Shown here: positions 34,272 to 48,023 of the stretch, piece after piece
How positions within the stretch are numbered: the stretch's first letter is position 1
Layout: each line of letters opens with the position of its first letter
NCBI RefSeq assembly: GCF_900099805.1
Contig: NZ_FNDR01000017.1
Span: 53,385 to 117,384, forward strand
Length of the DNA: 64,000 nt
Direction: 5' to 3'
Origin: Variovorax sp. OV700
Lineage (GTDB): Bacteria; Pseudomonadota; Gammaproteobacteria; Burkholderiales; Burkholderiaceae_C
The notes under the pieces: generated by a model
Told to the model about the DNA's origin: nothing
Seen by the model: only the letters and a program-made list of their open reading frames with translations
Database searches by the model: none
Translations under genes and position numbers: made by a program

Positions 34272-35441
34272 GTGCTTTTGTCTCTCAAGGGAAGTTTCCC
34301 GCCCGCCATCCTGGCGCTCGCAGACGGCACGGTCTTTCAAGGCAATTCGATCGGAGCCGCCGGCTCCACGACCGGTGAGGTGGTGTTCAACACCTCCATG
34401 ACCGGTTACCAGGAAATCCTCACCGACCCGAGTTATTGCCAGCAGATCGTAACGCTCACGTATCCGCACATCGGCAACTACGGCGTCAACGGGGAAGACA
34501 TCGAAGCCGACAAGATCCATGCCGCTGGCCTGATCATCAAAGACCTGCCGCTCGTCGCATCCAATTTCCGCAAGACGGCCACGCTGAGCGAATACCTCGT
34601 GGCCGGCAAGACGGTGGCCATCGCCAACATCGACACCCGCAAGCTGACCCGCCACCTGCGCACCCATGGCGCGCAGAACGGCTGCATCCTGGGCCTGGGC
34701 GCGGGTGAAGCCGTGACACAGGCGCTGATCGACAAGGCCATTGCCGCCGCCAAGGGCGCGCCCAACATGGCCGGGCTCGATCTGGCCAAGGTCGTGTCGG
34801 TGAAGCAGACCTACGAGTGGACCGAAACCGAGTGGAAGCTGGGCGCCGGCTACGGCGTGCAGATCACGCCCAGGTTCCACGTGGTGGCTTTCGACTACGG
34901 CGTCAAGAAGAACATCCTGCGCATGATCGCGCAGCGCGGCGCCCGCATCACCGTGGTGCCGGCGCAAACGCCCGCCGCGGATGTGCTCAAGCTCAAGCCC
35001 GATGGCATCTTCCTGGCCAACGGCCCGGGCGACCCGGAGCCTTGCGACTACGCCATCAGCGCGGTCAAGGAACTCATCGAGACCGGCATTCCGACCTTCG
35101 GCATCTGCCTGGGCCACCAGATCATGGCGCTGGCTTCGGGTGCGAAGACTTTCAAGATGAAGTTCGGCCACCACGGCGCCAACCATCCGGTGAAAGACCT
35201 GGACAACGGCCGCGTGAGCATCACCAGCCAGAACCACGGCTTCGCGGTCGACGAGAAGTCGCTGCCGGCCAACCTGCGCGCCACCCACATCAGCCTGTTC
35301 GACAACACGCTGCAGGGCCTCGCCCGCACCGACAAGCCGGCGTTCTGCTTCCAGGGCCACCCTGAAGCCTCGCCCGGCCCGCACGACATCGGCTACCTGT
35401 TCGACCGCTTCACCGCGCTCATGGAGCAGGCACGTGGCTGA
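34272..35441 (+). CDS. carA: Carbamoyl-phosphate synthase small (glutaminase) subunit
   Basis: A 389-residue subunit that hydrolyses glutamine and passes ammonia to CarB for arginine and pyrimidine synthesis. The class I amidotransferase domain (about 195-385) has the nucleophile Cys in FGICLGHQIMAL, and its His/Glu pair is in CFQGHPEASPGP. GTG 34272 has GGAG 8 nt upstream. The stop overlaps the start of the ORF6N gene by 8 nt. Confidence 0.98.
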   Translation: MLLSLKGSFPPAILALADGTVFQGNSIGAAGSTTGEVVFNTSMTGYQEILTDPSYCQQIVTLTYPHIGNYGVNGEDIEADKIHAAGLIIKDLPLVASNFRKTATLSEYLVAGKTVAIANIDTRKLTRHLRTHGAQNGCILGLGAGEAVTQALIDKAIAAAKGAPNMAGLDLAKVVSVKQTYEWTETEWKLGAGYGVQITPRFHVVAFDYGVKKNILRMIAQRGARITVVPAQTPAADVLKLKPDGIFLANGPGDPEPCDYAISAVKELIETGIPTFGICLGHQIMALASGAKTFKMKFGHHGANHPVKDLDNGRVSITSQNHGFAVDEKSLPANLRATHISLFDNTLQGLARTDKPAFCFQGHPEASPGPHDIGYLFDRFTALMEQARG

Positions 35442-35991
35442 TGCACCCGCGGTGCTCGACGCTTCGGTCATCGCCGCCTTGCGCGATGCCGAGGGCAAGA
35501 TTTACGCGCTGCGCGGCCTCAAGGTCATGCTGGCGCAGGACCTTGCCGCGCTCTATGGCGTCGAGACCCGGGTGCTGTTGCAGGCCATGCGCCGCAACCT
35601 CGATCGTTTTCCGGCGGATTTCGCCTTCACCCTGGAGGACCAGGACCTCGAGAATTTGAAATCACAACTTGTGATCTCAAAACCTGAGAAGCCGGGTTCC
35701 GGTGGCGCGCGCTACCGAAGCGTGGCGTTCACCGAACAGGGCGTGGCCATGTTGTCGAGCGTGCTGCGCAGCGAACGCGCCGTGGCCGTCAACATCGAGA
35801 TCATGCGTACCTTCGTCAAGCTGCGCAGCATGCTGTCGGAGCACGCCGATCTCAAACGCAAGCTGAACGCGCTGGAACAGCGATACGACCAGAACTTTCG
35901 CGATGTATTCAACGCGATCCATCAACTGATGGATGAGCCGAAGCCGGGCGCCTACAGCGGCCGCGGCATCGGATTCACCAAGGACAAATAA
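35434..35991 (+). CDS. ORF6N domain protein inserted between carA and carB
   Basis: A 185-residue protein. The N-terminal two-thirds (about 18-110) matches the ORF6N domain of phage antirepressors and related putative DNA-binding proteins: IYALRGLKVMLAQDLAALYG, then LLQAMRRNLDRFPADFAF and YRSVAFTEQGVAMLSSVLRS. A C-terminal helical coil (SMLSEHADLKRKLNALEQRY) follows. GTG 35434 overlaps carA by 8 nt and its TAA ends 1 nt before carB, with the carB ribosome site inside its last codons. Full coupling suggests stable co-expression with carbamoyl-phosphate synthase. Its role is unknown; no other phage gene is nearby. Confidence 0.85.
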   Translation: MADAPAVLDASVIAALRDAEGKIYALRGLKVMLAQDLAALYGVETRVLLQAMRRNLDRFPADFAFTLEDQDLENLKSQLVISKPEKPGSGGARYRSVAFTEQGVAMLSSVLRSERAVAVNIEIMRTFVKLRSMLSEHADLKRKLNALEQRYDQNFRDVFNAIHQLMDEPKPGAYSGRGIGFTKDK

Positions 35992-35992
35992 G

Positions 35993-39244
<3,252 letters not shown>

Positions 39245-39258
39245 GCCTGAGCGCCATC

Positions 39259-40128
39259 ATGGAAACCCAGCTCGTCGAACTGGACCTTGCCGACTGGAGC
39301 GCGGCCGCGCCGAACGAGGCGTGGATCGCGGCGCTCGAAGCGGGCAAGGTGCTGTACTTTCCGCGCCTGGGCTTCGAGCTGCTGCCCGAAGAGCGCAGCC
39401 TGCTGACGCCCAGCCTGCTGTCGCCCAACGTGCGGAACATCAGCCTCGACGCCAACGGCAAGCTCAAGGGCGCCGTCGGCGACAAGGCGGTGCAGCGCAC
39501 CGCGACGGCGATGGTGGGGCGGTTTCGGGCGCAGGCGCAGCAGCTGATCCACGGTCTGCTGCCGCACTACACACCCGCTTTGCGGCTGGCCCCCACCAGC
39601 TACCGTCCGGCGCAGGTCGAGACGCGCGTGCAGTCGTGGCGCGCGGACGACCGGCGCCTGCACGTCGATGCGTTCCCGTCGCGCCCCAACTACGGCGAGC
39701 GCATCCTGCGCGTGTTCACCAACGTCAATCCCGACGGCGCACCGCGCGTCTGGCGCGTGGGCGAGCCCTTCGAGGACATCGCCAGGCGCTTCCTGCCTCG
39801 CGCCAAGCCCTACGCGCGCTGGCAGGCGAAGCTGCTGCAAGCCCTGCACGTGACCAAGTCGTTCCGCAGCGAGTACGACCACCTGATGCTGCAGCTGCAC
39901 GACGGCATGAAGTCGGACATGGCCTACCAGGAAAGTTCGCCGCAGGAAACTGCGAAGTTCCCGCCTGGTTCGGTGTGGGTGTGCTTTTCCGACCAGACCT
40001 CGCACGCCGTGATGGCGGGGCAGTACATGCTCGAGCAGACCCTTCATCTGCCCGCGGCGAAGCAATACAATCCAGATTCGAGCCCGCTCGCCATCCTGAG
40101 CCGGCTGACCGGACGCACCCTCGTCTGA
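39259..40128 (+). CDS. kdoO: Kdo hydroxylase family Fe(II)/2-oxoglutarate dioxygenase
   Basis: A 289-residue protein matching the Kdo 3-hydroxylase family that converts the outer-membrane sugar Kdo to Ko in the LPS inner core. The metal-binding facial triad is seen as H135-V-D137 (RRLHVDAFPSRP) and distal H249 in DQTSHAVMAGQ. It has no signal peptide, so acts in the cytoplasm or on the inner membrane face. It starts 14 nt after carB, in the same transcript, although its pathway is the lipid A-Kdo one encoded elsewhere in this window (kdsB, lpxK). Confidence 0.85.
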   Translation: METQLVELDLADWSAAAPNEAWIAALEAGKVLYFPRLGFELLPEERSLLTPSLLSPNVRNISLDANGKLKGAVGDKAVQRTATAMVGRFRAQAQQLIHGLLPHYTPALRLAPTSYRPAQVETRVQSWRADDRRLHVDAFPSRPNYGERILRVFTNVNPDGAPRVWRVGEPFEDIARRFLPRAKPYARWQAKLLQALHVTKSFRSEYDHLMLQLHDGMKSDMAYQESSPQETAKFPPGSVWVCFSDQTSHAVMAGQYMLEQTLHLPAAKQYNPDSSPLAILSRLTGRTLV

Positions 40129-40144
40129 TCCTGTCCCCCAATCG

Positions 40145-40170
40145 ACCGCCGAACGGCAGCGTTCGGCGGT
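40145..40170 (+). terminator. Hairpin after the carA-carB-kdoO unit
   Basis: ACCGCCGAACG-GCAG-CGTTCGGCGGT is a perfect 11-bp stem followed by TTCGCTTT. The T-tract is broken but the stem is strong; it separates kdoO from greA. Confidence 0.75.
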
Positions 40171-40192
40171 TTCGCTTTATGGAGAACCAAAC

Positions 40193-40669
40193 ATGGCCAC
40201 CATTCCAATTACCAAGCGCGGTGCCGAGAAACTGCGCGCTGAATTGCATCAGCTCAAGACCGTGGACCGCCCCTGGGTCATCAATGCGATTTCCGAGGCG
40301 CGTGCACAGGGTGACCTGAGCGAGAACGCCGAATACGAAGTCGCGAAAGACCGCCAGGGCTTCATCGAAGGCCGCATCCAGGAAGTCGAGGGCAAGCTCT
40401 CGGCAGCGCAGATCATCGATCCGACCGAACTGGACGCGGGCGGCAAAGTGGTGTTCGGCTCCACGGTCGAGCTCGAGGAAGAAGAATCGGGCGAAGGGGT
40501 CAAATACCAGATCGTCGGCGAGGACGAAGCAGACCTGAAGCTGGGCCTCATCAATATCTCCAGCCCGATCGCGCGTGCGCTCATCGGCAAGGAAGAGGGC
40601 GACGTCGCCGAGGTGCAGGCACCGGGCGGCCTCAAGCGCTACGAGATCGTGGCAGTCCGCTACCTCTGA
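40193..40669 (+). CDS. greA: Transcription elongation factor GreA
   Basis: A 158-residue factor that stimulates RNA cleavage in backtracked RNA polymerase. The N-terminal antiparallel coiled coil carries the acidic tip in ARAQGDLSENAEYEVAKDRQ; the C-terminal FKBP-like domain ends APGGLKRYEIVAVRYL. GGAG lies 9 nt before ATG. The carB-greA order is conserved in Burkholderiales. Confidence 0.98.
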   Translation: MATIPITKRGAEKLRAELHQLKTVDRPWVINAISEARAQGDLSENAEYEVAKDRQGFIEGRIQEVEGKLSAAQIIDPTELDAGGKVVFGSTVELEEEESGEGVKYQIVGEDEADLKLGLINISSPIARALIGKEEGDVAEVQAPGGLKRYEIVAVRYL

Positions 40670-40679
40670 TTCGCGCCGG

Positions 40680-41105
40680 ATGAAAGACCGCCTCGCGCTG
40701 CTGCTGGCCGCCTTCTGGTGGGGCAGTCTCACGACAATCGGTTTCCTCGTGGTGCCGATGCTCTTCGCGAAGCTCGGCAATCCCGCGGTGGCCGGCAACT
40801 TCGCAGGCCAGCTGTTCGAGGCGCAGAGCTGGATCGCCATTGGCTGCGGCCTGCTCCTCCTGGTTCATTTCAGGACGAGGATGGATGACCGCATCGACAG
40901 CGCCTCGATGACTGCCATCTTCCTGATACTGGGCGCGTTGCTGCTGGCGCTGCTCCAGCAATATGCCGTGGCGCCGCGCATTCTGGCGCGCGACAACCTC
41001 AAGCTGTGGCATGCCGTGGGAAGCGGTATGTACCTGATTCAATGGCTCTGTGCCGGTGCGCTGCTGTGGCGCATGGGCGCTGCCAGGGCGCTCACGGCAG
41101 ACTGA
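40680..41105 (+). CDS. DUF4149 family membrane protein
   Basis: A 141-residue integral membrane protein with four predicted helices (about 6-26, 48-62, 76-94 and 112-134), opening with FWWGSLTTIGFLVVPMLFAKL, the DUF4149 pattern. Function is unknown. ATG 40680 lies 10 nt after greA, so the two are co-transcribed; this pair is syntenic across Burkholderiales next to yhbY. Confidence 0.85.
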   Translation: MKDRLALLLAAFWWGSLTTIGFLVVPMLFAKLGNPAVAGNFAGQLFEAQSWIAIGCGLLLLVHFRTRMDDRIDSASMTAIFLILGALLLALLQQYAVAPRILARDNLKLWHAVGSGMYLIQWLCAGALLWRMGAARALTAD

Positions 41106-41152
41106 AGCGGGGCGGCAGGACAGGCTGCTGTCCCGCCCGCCACCCCTTCAGT

Positions 41153-41893
41153 TCATTCTTTCCAGAACTTCGCGACCCAGTTCGCAGGCCGGATGAAGCG
41201 GAAAGCCCGGTTGCGCCGGCCTGCCAGCGCGTCGGGGGGGTTGCATTCACCATGGAACACCATGATGCGTGCGCCCTCGGGCACGAAGGGCTCCTCCCAG
41301 TAGTTGGTCGGCCACATGGGAATGCCGTGGTACTTGAAGCTAGGGCACCAGGCCGAGGGCCAATAGGAGAGCTTGCCCTGCTTGTGCAGCATGTCGGACA
41401 GGTAGGCCTGCTCGTTGCGGTATTCGGCCTGCACCTTGTCCATGTTGTCGCGAAAATACGCCAGCACGTCGGCATGGGCGCCCAGTTCGAAGCGGTACAC
41501 CGATGAATTTCCGGTGATCCGCTCGCGGCGCCAAGGGCGCGCATAGTCGTGAATGATCAGGAATTCGCCGGGCTGCTCGAAGAAGGCGTCGAGGCTGCCC
41601 ACGACAACCACGTCGACGTCCAGGAACAGGGCGGTGCCGCGCAGACCGTGCAGGTCCTTTTCGAAGGTCGTGAGCTTCTTCCATGCGCCGTCGCGCTGGC
41701 CCGGCGCCAGCTGGAGGTTCAGCGGCGGGATCGGCAGGCACGTCACTTCGGGGCGGATGCCGTTGCCGTCGTCCGTCAGGCACACGAACTTGAAGTCGCC
41801 GCTGAGATTGCGGCGCACCATCGCGTAGAGGCGGTTGACGTATTCGGGGCCGTATTTGGTGCCCCACTTCATGCAGAGAATGTGGCGTGTCAC
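41153..41893 (-). CDS. Putative glycosyltransferase (nucleotide-sugar fold)
   Basis: A 246-residue cytosolic protein. Features of a GT-A fold: YGPEYVNRLYAMVRRNLSG near the N-terminus, a FVCLTDD segment and a DxD-like metal site in FLDVDVVVVGSLD (about 95-107), with a NPPDALAG loop before the C-terminal FRPANWVAKFW. Substrate is unknown, perhaps a surface glycan. GTG 41893 is 5 nt after the yhbY stop; the longer open frame back to 42118 overlaps yhbY. Its presence between DUF4149 and yhbY is an insertion into a usually conserved order. Confidence 0.75.
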   Translation of the reverse strand: MTRHILCMKWGTKYGPEYVNRLYAMVRRNLSGDFKFVCLTDDGNGIRPEVTCLPIPPLNLQLAPGQRDGAWKKLTTFEKDLHGLRGTALFLDVDVVVVGSLDAFFEQPGEFLIIHDYARPWRRERITGNSSVYRFELGAHADVLAYFRDNMDKVQAEYRNEQAYLSDMLHKQGKLSYWPSAWCPSFKYHGIPMWPTNYWEEPFVPEGARIMVFHGECNPPDALAGRRNRAFRFIRPANWVAKFWKE

Positions 41894-41898
41894 CCAGC

Positions 41899-42378
41899 TC
41901 AATCCGACTGGTTGCGTTTCTTGGCCGAGAGCGGCCGCTTCGCCTTGGCGCGCTTGATGGTGCCGCCGGGGGTGAGGCGCTGGTTGCCGAGCACGCGCAG
42001 GGTCTTGATTTCGGGGCGCTGGCCGCCGCGCTTGCTGTACTTCAGCACCTTGATGTCGCGCGGGCCGGGCATGCGGTCTTCGTCGACCACGCGCTCTTTC
42101 TCGGGCTTGGGGCGCCACAGCACCAGCAGCTTGCCGATGTGCTGGATGGGCGCTGCGTCGAGCTCTTCGGCCAGTTCGCGCAGCATGGCGTCGCGCGCCA
42201 GGCGGTCGTCGGAAAAGACGCGGACCTTGATCAGGCCATGGGCCTTGAGCGCCGCATCGGCTTCTTTTTTAACGGCAGGGGTCAGCCCGTCTCCACCGAC
42301 CATGACGATCGGATCCAGGTGGTGAGCTTCGGCGCGGTGCACCTTGCGCTCGGCAGGGGTAAGTTGAATGGCGGGCAT
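41899..42378 (-). CDS. yhbY: YhbY family CRM-domain RNA-binding protein
   Basis: A 159-residue protein with a CRM domain (about 4-95), including the RNA-binding loop region VMVGGDGLTPAVKKEADAAL, followed by a basic tail (IKRAKAKRPLSAKKRNQSD). CRM proteins associate with pre-50S ribosomes. ATG 42378 starts at the conserved MPAIQLTPAERK; the frame is open to 42432. It is divergent from rlmE, another 50S maturation gene. Confidence 0.92.
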   Translation of the reverse strand: MPAIQLTPAERKVHRAEAHHLDPIVMVGGDGLTPAVKKEADAALKAHGLIKVRVFSDDRLARDAMLRELAEELDAAPIQHIGKLLVLWRPKPEKERVVDEDRMPGPRDIKVLKYSKRGGQRPEIKTLRVLGNQRLTPGGTIKRAKAKRPLSAKKRNQSD

Positions 42379-42467
42379 CCCCGTATTATCGAGGGTAGAA
42401 AGCAACCTCTCGAACCGCCGGGCCGCTTCCAAGCGAATACCGCAGCGCGAAGCACGAGAGGCTCCCC

Positions 42468-43136
42468 ATGAGCACCAAGGCGAAAAGCAAAAAAGTAAAC
42501 AAGGCGTGGCTGCACGACCACATCAACGATCCGTACGTCAAACTGGCCACGCGGGAGGGGTACCGCGCACGCGCCGCCTACAAGCTGAAGGAAATCGATG
42601 AATCGCTGGGCCTGGTCAGGCCGGGTCAGCTGGTGGTCGACCTGGGCTCTACGCCCGGTGCCTGGAGCCAGTACCTGCGGCGGCGCATGTCCCCCGACGG
42701 CGCCGCGGCCGGCGAGCTGAACGGCACCATCATTGCGCTCGACATGCTGCCCATGGAGCCGATCGAGGGCGTGACCTTCCTTCAGGGCGACTTCCGCGAG
42801 GCGGAGCTGCTCGAGCAGGTGCTGGGCGTCCTGGCGGGTCGGAAGGCCGACTTGGTGGTATCCGACATGGCACCCAACCTGTCGGGCATCCATTCGGCCG
42901 ACGCCGCACGCGTGGCCCACCTGATCGAGCTTGCAATCGACTTTGCCCAGCACCATCTGAAGCCCGAAGGAGCGCTGGTCGCCAAGCTTTTCCATGGCAG
43001 CGGCTATGACGAGCTGGTGAAGCTGTTCAAGGCAAATTTCCGCGCGGTGAAGCCCTTCAAACCCAAGGCTTCGCGCGACAAATCGTCCGAAACCTTTCTC
43101 GTCGGCATGGGCCTGAAGGCCCAGGAAACGCCTTGA
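42468..43136 (+). CDS. rlmE: 23S rRNA (uridine-2552-2'-O)-methyltransferase RlmE
   Basis: A 222-residue FtsJ/RrmJ enzyme that methylates U2552 in the 50S A loop. SAM-binding motif VVDLGSTPGAWSQYL and the K-D-K-E tetrad are recognisable: K in AYKLKEID, D in VVSDMAPN, K in LVAKLFHG, E in SSETFLVG. It precedes ftsH, as in E. coli. Confidence 0.97.
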   Translation: MSTKAKSKKVNKAWLHDHINDPYVKLATREGYRARAAYKLKEIDESLGLVRPGQLVVDLGSTPGAWSQYLRRRMSPDGAAAGELNGTIIALDMLPMEPIEGVTFLQGDFREAELLEQVLGVLAGRKADLVVSDMAPNLSGIHSADAARVAHLIELAIDFAQHHLKPEGALVAKLFHGSGYDELVKLFKANFRAVKPFKPKASRDKSSETFLVGMGLKAQETP

Positions 43137-43314
43137 TACCTTGACGCGAGGGGCCCTAACACGGCGCCGTTGGGGCGCAAACCCTTGTCAGGCTATGGCT
43201 GCTTTAGGGAAATGCCCGCTTTTCGCAGCTTGAAAAGCCTAAAATGGGGCGCAATTGCGTATCCATAGCGCGTTCTTTCACAATCTTGTCACGCGCTTTC
43301 GACTGGAGCTTCGT

Positions 43315-45231
43315 TTGAACAATCAGTGGTTTTCCAAAGTTGCCGTATGGCTCGTCATTGCCATGGTGTTGTTCACTGTGTTCAAGCAGTTCGACACCCG
43401 CGGCGGCGTCGGCTCAGGGGCGGTGAGCTATTCGGAGTTCCTGGATCAGGTCCGAAACAACCAGATCAAGAGCGCCATCATTCCTGAAGGCGCGGGCGGC
43501 GGCGAAATCGTCGCCGTCACCAACGACGATCGCAAGATCCGAACAACCGCCACCGTGCTCGACCGCGGCCTGGTCGGCGACCTGATCGACCACAACGTCA
43601 AGTTCGACGTCAAGCCGCGTGAAGAGGGCTCGCTCCTCATGACGCTCTTGGTGAGCTGGGGCCCGATGCTGCTCTTGATCGGCGTCTGGATCTATTTCAT
43701 GCGCCAGATGCAGGGCGGCGGCAAAGGCGGGGCGTTCAGCTTCGGCAAGAGCAAGGCCCGCATGATGGACGAGAACAACAACACGGTCACTTTCGCCGAC
43801 GTCGCGGGCTGCGACGAGGCCAAGGAAGAAGTCCGTGAAGTCGTCGACTTCCTGAAAGACCCGCAGCGCTTCCAGAAACTGGGCGGCCGCATTCCGCGCG
43901 GCTTGCTGCTGGTCGGCCCTCCGGGCACCGGCAAGACCTTGCTGGCCAAGTCGATCGCCGGCGAAGCCAAAGTTCCGTTCTTCTCGATCTCGGGTTCCGA
44001 CTTCGTCGAAATGTTCGTCGGTGTGGGCGCGGCCCGCGTGCGCGACATGTTCGAAAACGCCAAGAAGAACGCTCCCTGCATCATCTTCATCGACGAAATC
44101 GATGCGGTGGGCCGTCAGCGCGGCGCCGGCCTGGGCGGCGGCAACGACGAACGCGAACAAACGCTCAATCAGATGCTGGTCGAGATGGACGGTTTCGAAA
44201 CCAACCTCGGCGTGATCGTGGTGGCCGCCACCAACCGCCCGGACATCCTGGACGCCGCACTGCTGCGTCCCGGCCGTTTCGACCGCCAGGTGTATGTCAC
44301 GCTGCCCGACATCCGCGGACGCGAGCAGATCCTCGGCGTGCACATGCGCAAGGTCCCGCTGGGCCAGGACGTGAACCCGAGCGTCATCGCCCGCGGCACG
44401 CCAGGCATGTCCGGCGCCGACTTGGCCAACCTCTGCAACGAAGCCGCCCTGATGGCCGCACGCCGCAATGCGCGCGTGGTCGAAATGCAGGACTTCGAGA
44501 AGGCCAAGGACAAGATCTTCATGGGCCCCGAGCGCAAGAGCATGGTCATGCCCGAGGAAGAGCGCCGCAACACGGCCTACCACGAGTCCGGCCACGCCCT
44601 CATCGGCAAGCTGCTGCCCAAGTGCGACCCGGTCCACAAGGTCACCATCATTCCGCGTGGCCGCGCCCTGGGCGTGACCATGAGCCTGCCGGCACAAGAT
44701 CGCTACAGCTACGACCGCGAGTACATGCTGAACCAGATCAGCATGCTGTTCGGTGGCCGCATCGCCGAAGAAGTGTTCATGCACCAGATGACCACCGGCG
44801 CCAGCAACGACTTCGAGCGCGCGACCTCCATCGCCCGCGACATGGTCACGCGCTACGGCATGACTGACGCGCTCGGCCCGATGGTCTACGCAGAGAACGA
44901 AGGCGAAGTGTTCCTCGGCCGCTCGGTCACCAAGACCACGAACATGAGCGAGCAGACCATGGAAAAGGTCGATGCCGAAGTTCGCCGCATCATCGACGAG
45001 CAGTACGCCCTTGCGCGCCGCCTCATCGAGGAAAACAGCGACAAGATGCACACCATGGCCAAGGCCCTGCTCGAGTGGGAAACCATCGACAGCGAGCAAC
45101 TCGACGACATCATGGCAGGCCGCGCACCGCGTCCGCCCAAGGACTGGACGCCGCGCATCCCGCCTTCGGGCAGTGGCGGCAGCGGCGGCACGCCAGCCGT
45201 CAATCCGGATCCGGCGCCTACAGTTGCCTGA
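43315..45231 (+). CDS. ftsH: ATP-dependent zinc metalloprotease FtsH
   Basis: A 638-residue membrane-anchored AAA protease that degrades LpxC, sigma-32 and damaged membrane proteins, thereby setting LPS levels. Two membrane helices (about 8-26 and 110-129) flank a periplasmic domain. Walker A GPPGTGKT is at 201-208, Walker B IIFIDEID near 257-263, the second region of homology follows, and the zinc site HESGH is at 423-427. TTG 43315 was chosen because GGAG lies 6 nt upstream and LNNQWFSKVAVW is the family opening; a TTG at 43255 gives 20 extra residues. CTTGAAA at 43229 resembles a heat-shock -35, but no matching -10 was found. Confidence 0.97.
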   Translation: MNNQWFSKVAVWLVIAMVLFTVFKQFDTRGGVGSGAVSYSEFLDQVRNNQIKSAIIPEGAGGGEIVAVTNDDRKIRTTATVLDRGLVGDLIDHNVKFDVKPREEGSLLMTLLVSWGPMLLLIGVWIYFMRQMQGGGKGGAFSFGKSKARMMDENNNTVTFADVAGCDEAKEEVREVVDFLKDPQRFQKLGGRIPRGLLLVGPPGTGKTLLAKSIAGEAKVPFFSISGSDFVEMFVGVGAARVRDMFENAKKNAPCIIFIDEIDAVGRQRGAGLGGGNDEREQTLNQMLVEMDGFETNLGVIVVAATNRPDILDAALLRPGRFDRQVYVTLPDIRGREQILGVHMRKVPLGQDVNPSVIARGTPGMSGADLANLCNEAALMAARRNARVVEMQDFEKAKDKIFMGPERKSMVMPEEERRNTAYHESGHALIGKLLPKCDPVHKVTIIPRGRALGVTMSLPAQDRYSYDREYMLNQISMLFGGRIAEEVFMHQMTTGASNDFERATSIARDMVTRYGMTDALGPMVYAENEGEVFLGRSVTKTTNMSEQTMEKVDAEVRRIIDEQYALARRLIEENSDKMHTMAKALLEWETIDSEQLDDIMAGRAPRPPKDWTPRIPPSGSGGSGGTPAVNPDPAPTVA

Positions 45232-45255
45232 AGTGCATCCGGCGTCAAACAACAA

Positions 45256-45276
45256 CGGGGCCCTGGGCCCCGTTTT
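45256..45276 (+). terminator. Intrinsic terminator after ftsH
   Basis: CGGGGCC-CTG-GGCCCCG is followed by TTTTC, 25 nt beyond the ftsH stop and 19 nt before folP. Confidence 0.85.
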
Positions 45277-45294
45277 CGATGAAGGTGCCGCAGC

Positions 45295-46193
45295 ATGACG
45301 ATGCCTCCCGCACGGGCCTGGCAGACCGCGCGTTTCGCAATCGATCTCGCGCAACCGCGCGTGATGGGCATCGTCAATGTCACCCCCGATTCCTTCTCCG
45401 ACGGCGGAGCGCATGCTTCCACCGAGGCCGCGCTGCGCCATTGCGAGCAACTGCTGAAAGAGGGCGCCGACATCCTCGACGTCGGCGGCGAATCGACCCG
45501 CCCGGGCAGCCCGGCCGTGCCACTCGACGCCGAACTGGCGCGCGTGCTGCCCGTCGTCCGGGAAGCGGTCAGGCTCAACGTGCCGGTGTCTGTCGATACC
45601 TACAAACCGGAAGTCATGCACGCGGTGCTCGATCTGGGCGCCGACATCATCAACGACGTGTGGGCACTGCGGCAGCCCGGGGCGCGCGAAGCCGTGGCCG
45701 TGCATCCCTCGTGCGGTATCTGCCTGATGCACATGTACCGGGATCCGCAAACCATGCAGGCCGCGCCGATGCAGGGTGACGTGGTGCCCGCGGTGCTGTC
45801 GTTCTGGGCGGAGCAGCTGGCGCACTTGCAGGCGCTGAAGATCGATCCCTCGCGGATCACGCTCGACCCCGGCATTGGCTTCGGCAAGACCGTGGCGCAG
45901 AATTTTGCCCTGCTGGCGCGCCAGCGCGAGTTGCTCGGAGCCGGCTTTCCGCTGCTTCTGGGCTGGTCCCGCAAGTCGTCGATCGGTGCCGTGAGCGGCA
46001 TCGAAATAGCCAGCGGACGCATGGTGCCCAGCGTGGTGGCAGCGGTGCTCGCGGTAGAGCGGGGCTCGGCCGTCGTGCGGGTGCACGATGTGCGCGAAAC
46101 CGTGTCGGCGCTCGCCGTGTGGCGCGCCATGAAGGCCGAAGAGCCGCATCCCGATTTGCAAGTTTCACAAGATCAACAACAAGAGGAGATCCC

Positions 46194-46197
<4 letters not shown>
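45295..46197 (+). CDS. folP: Dihydropteroate synthase
   Basis: A 300-residue TIM-barrel enzyme of folate synthesis and the target of sulfonamides. Pterin- and pABA-binding signatures GIVNVTPDSFSDGG and DVGGESTRPG lie in the first third; DPGIGFGKT and GWSRKSSIG follow. It carries a Gln-rich C-terminal tail and overlaps glmM by 4 nt (GTGA). Confidence 0.97.
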
Positions 46198-47533
<1,336 letters not shown>

Positions 47534-47537
<4 letters not shown>

Positions 47538-48013
47538 TCGAGGTCGTCCTCGTCGACTACCGCAACGCCGCGCAGGCGGCTGCGTTGGTCGATCTACTCG
47601 ATGCCTATGCGCGCGATCCCGCCGGCGGCGGCACGCCGCTAGACGCCAGCGTGCGCGCCGGCCTGCCCGCGGCACTGGCCGCGCGGCCGCAAGCCTTCAG
47701 CGTGCTGGCGTACGACGGCGCACAGCCGGTCGGCCTCGTCAACTGCATCGAAGGCTTCTCGACTTTTGCCTGCCGGCCGCTGGTCAACGTGCATGACGTG
47801 GTCGTTGTGCCCAGCCATCGCGGACAGCGCGTTGCGCAGCGCATGTTCGCGCGGGTGGAGCAGGAGGCGAGGGCGCGTGGCGCTTGCAAGCTCACGCTCG
47901 AAGTGCTCTCAGGCAATGCGCCCGCGCTACGCAGCTACGAGCGTGAAGGATTCATCGGCTATCGGCTCGACCCGGCGTTTGGACACGCGGTTTTTCTGCA
48001 GAAGAAGCTCTGA
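47534..48013 (+). CDS. GNAT family N-acetyltransferase
   Basis: A 159-residue acetyltransferase with the GNAT core: motif A around VVVVPSHRGQRVAQRMFARV (about 93-112) binds acetyl-CoA, and motif B ends in ALRSYEREGFIGYRL. The acceptor substrate is unknown. ATG 47534 overlaps the glmM stop by 4 nt, so it is translated with glmM; an open frame to 47489 lies inside glmM. Confidence 0.88.
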
Positions 48014-48023
48014 AAAAGAAAAA

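Noticed and set aside
35434..35991. Prophage or mobile element around the ORF6N gene
   Set aside because: No integrase, structural or other phage gene, no attachment-site repeats, and base composition matches the neighbours.
43229..43245. Heat-shock (sigma-32) promoter for ftsH
   Set aside because: CTTGAAA is present but no CCCCAT-like -10 follows at 11-16 bp.
43414..46161. A 915-codon minus-strand frame opposite ftsH and folP
   Set aside because: Shadow of high-GC codon use on the opposite strand; no ribosome site or homology.
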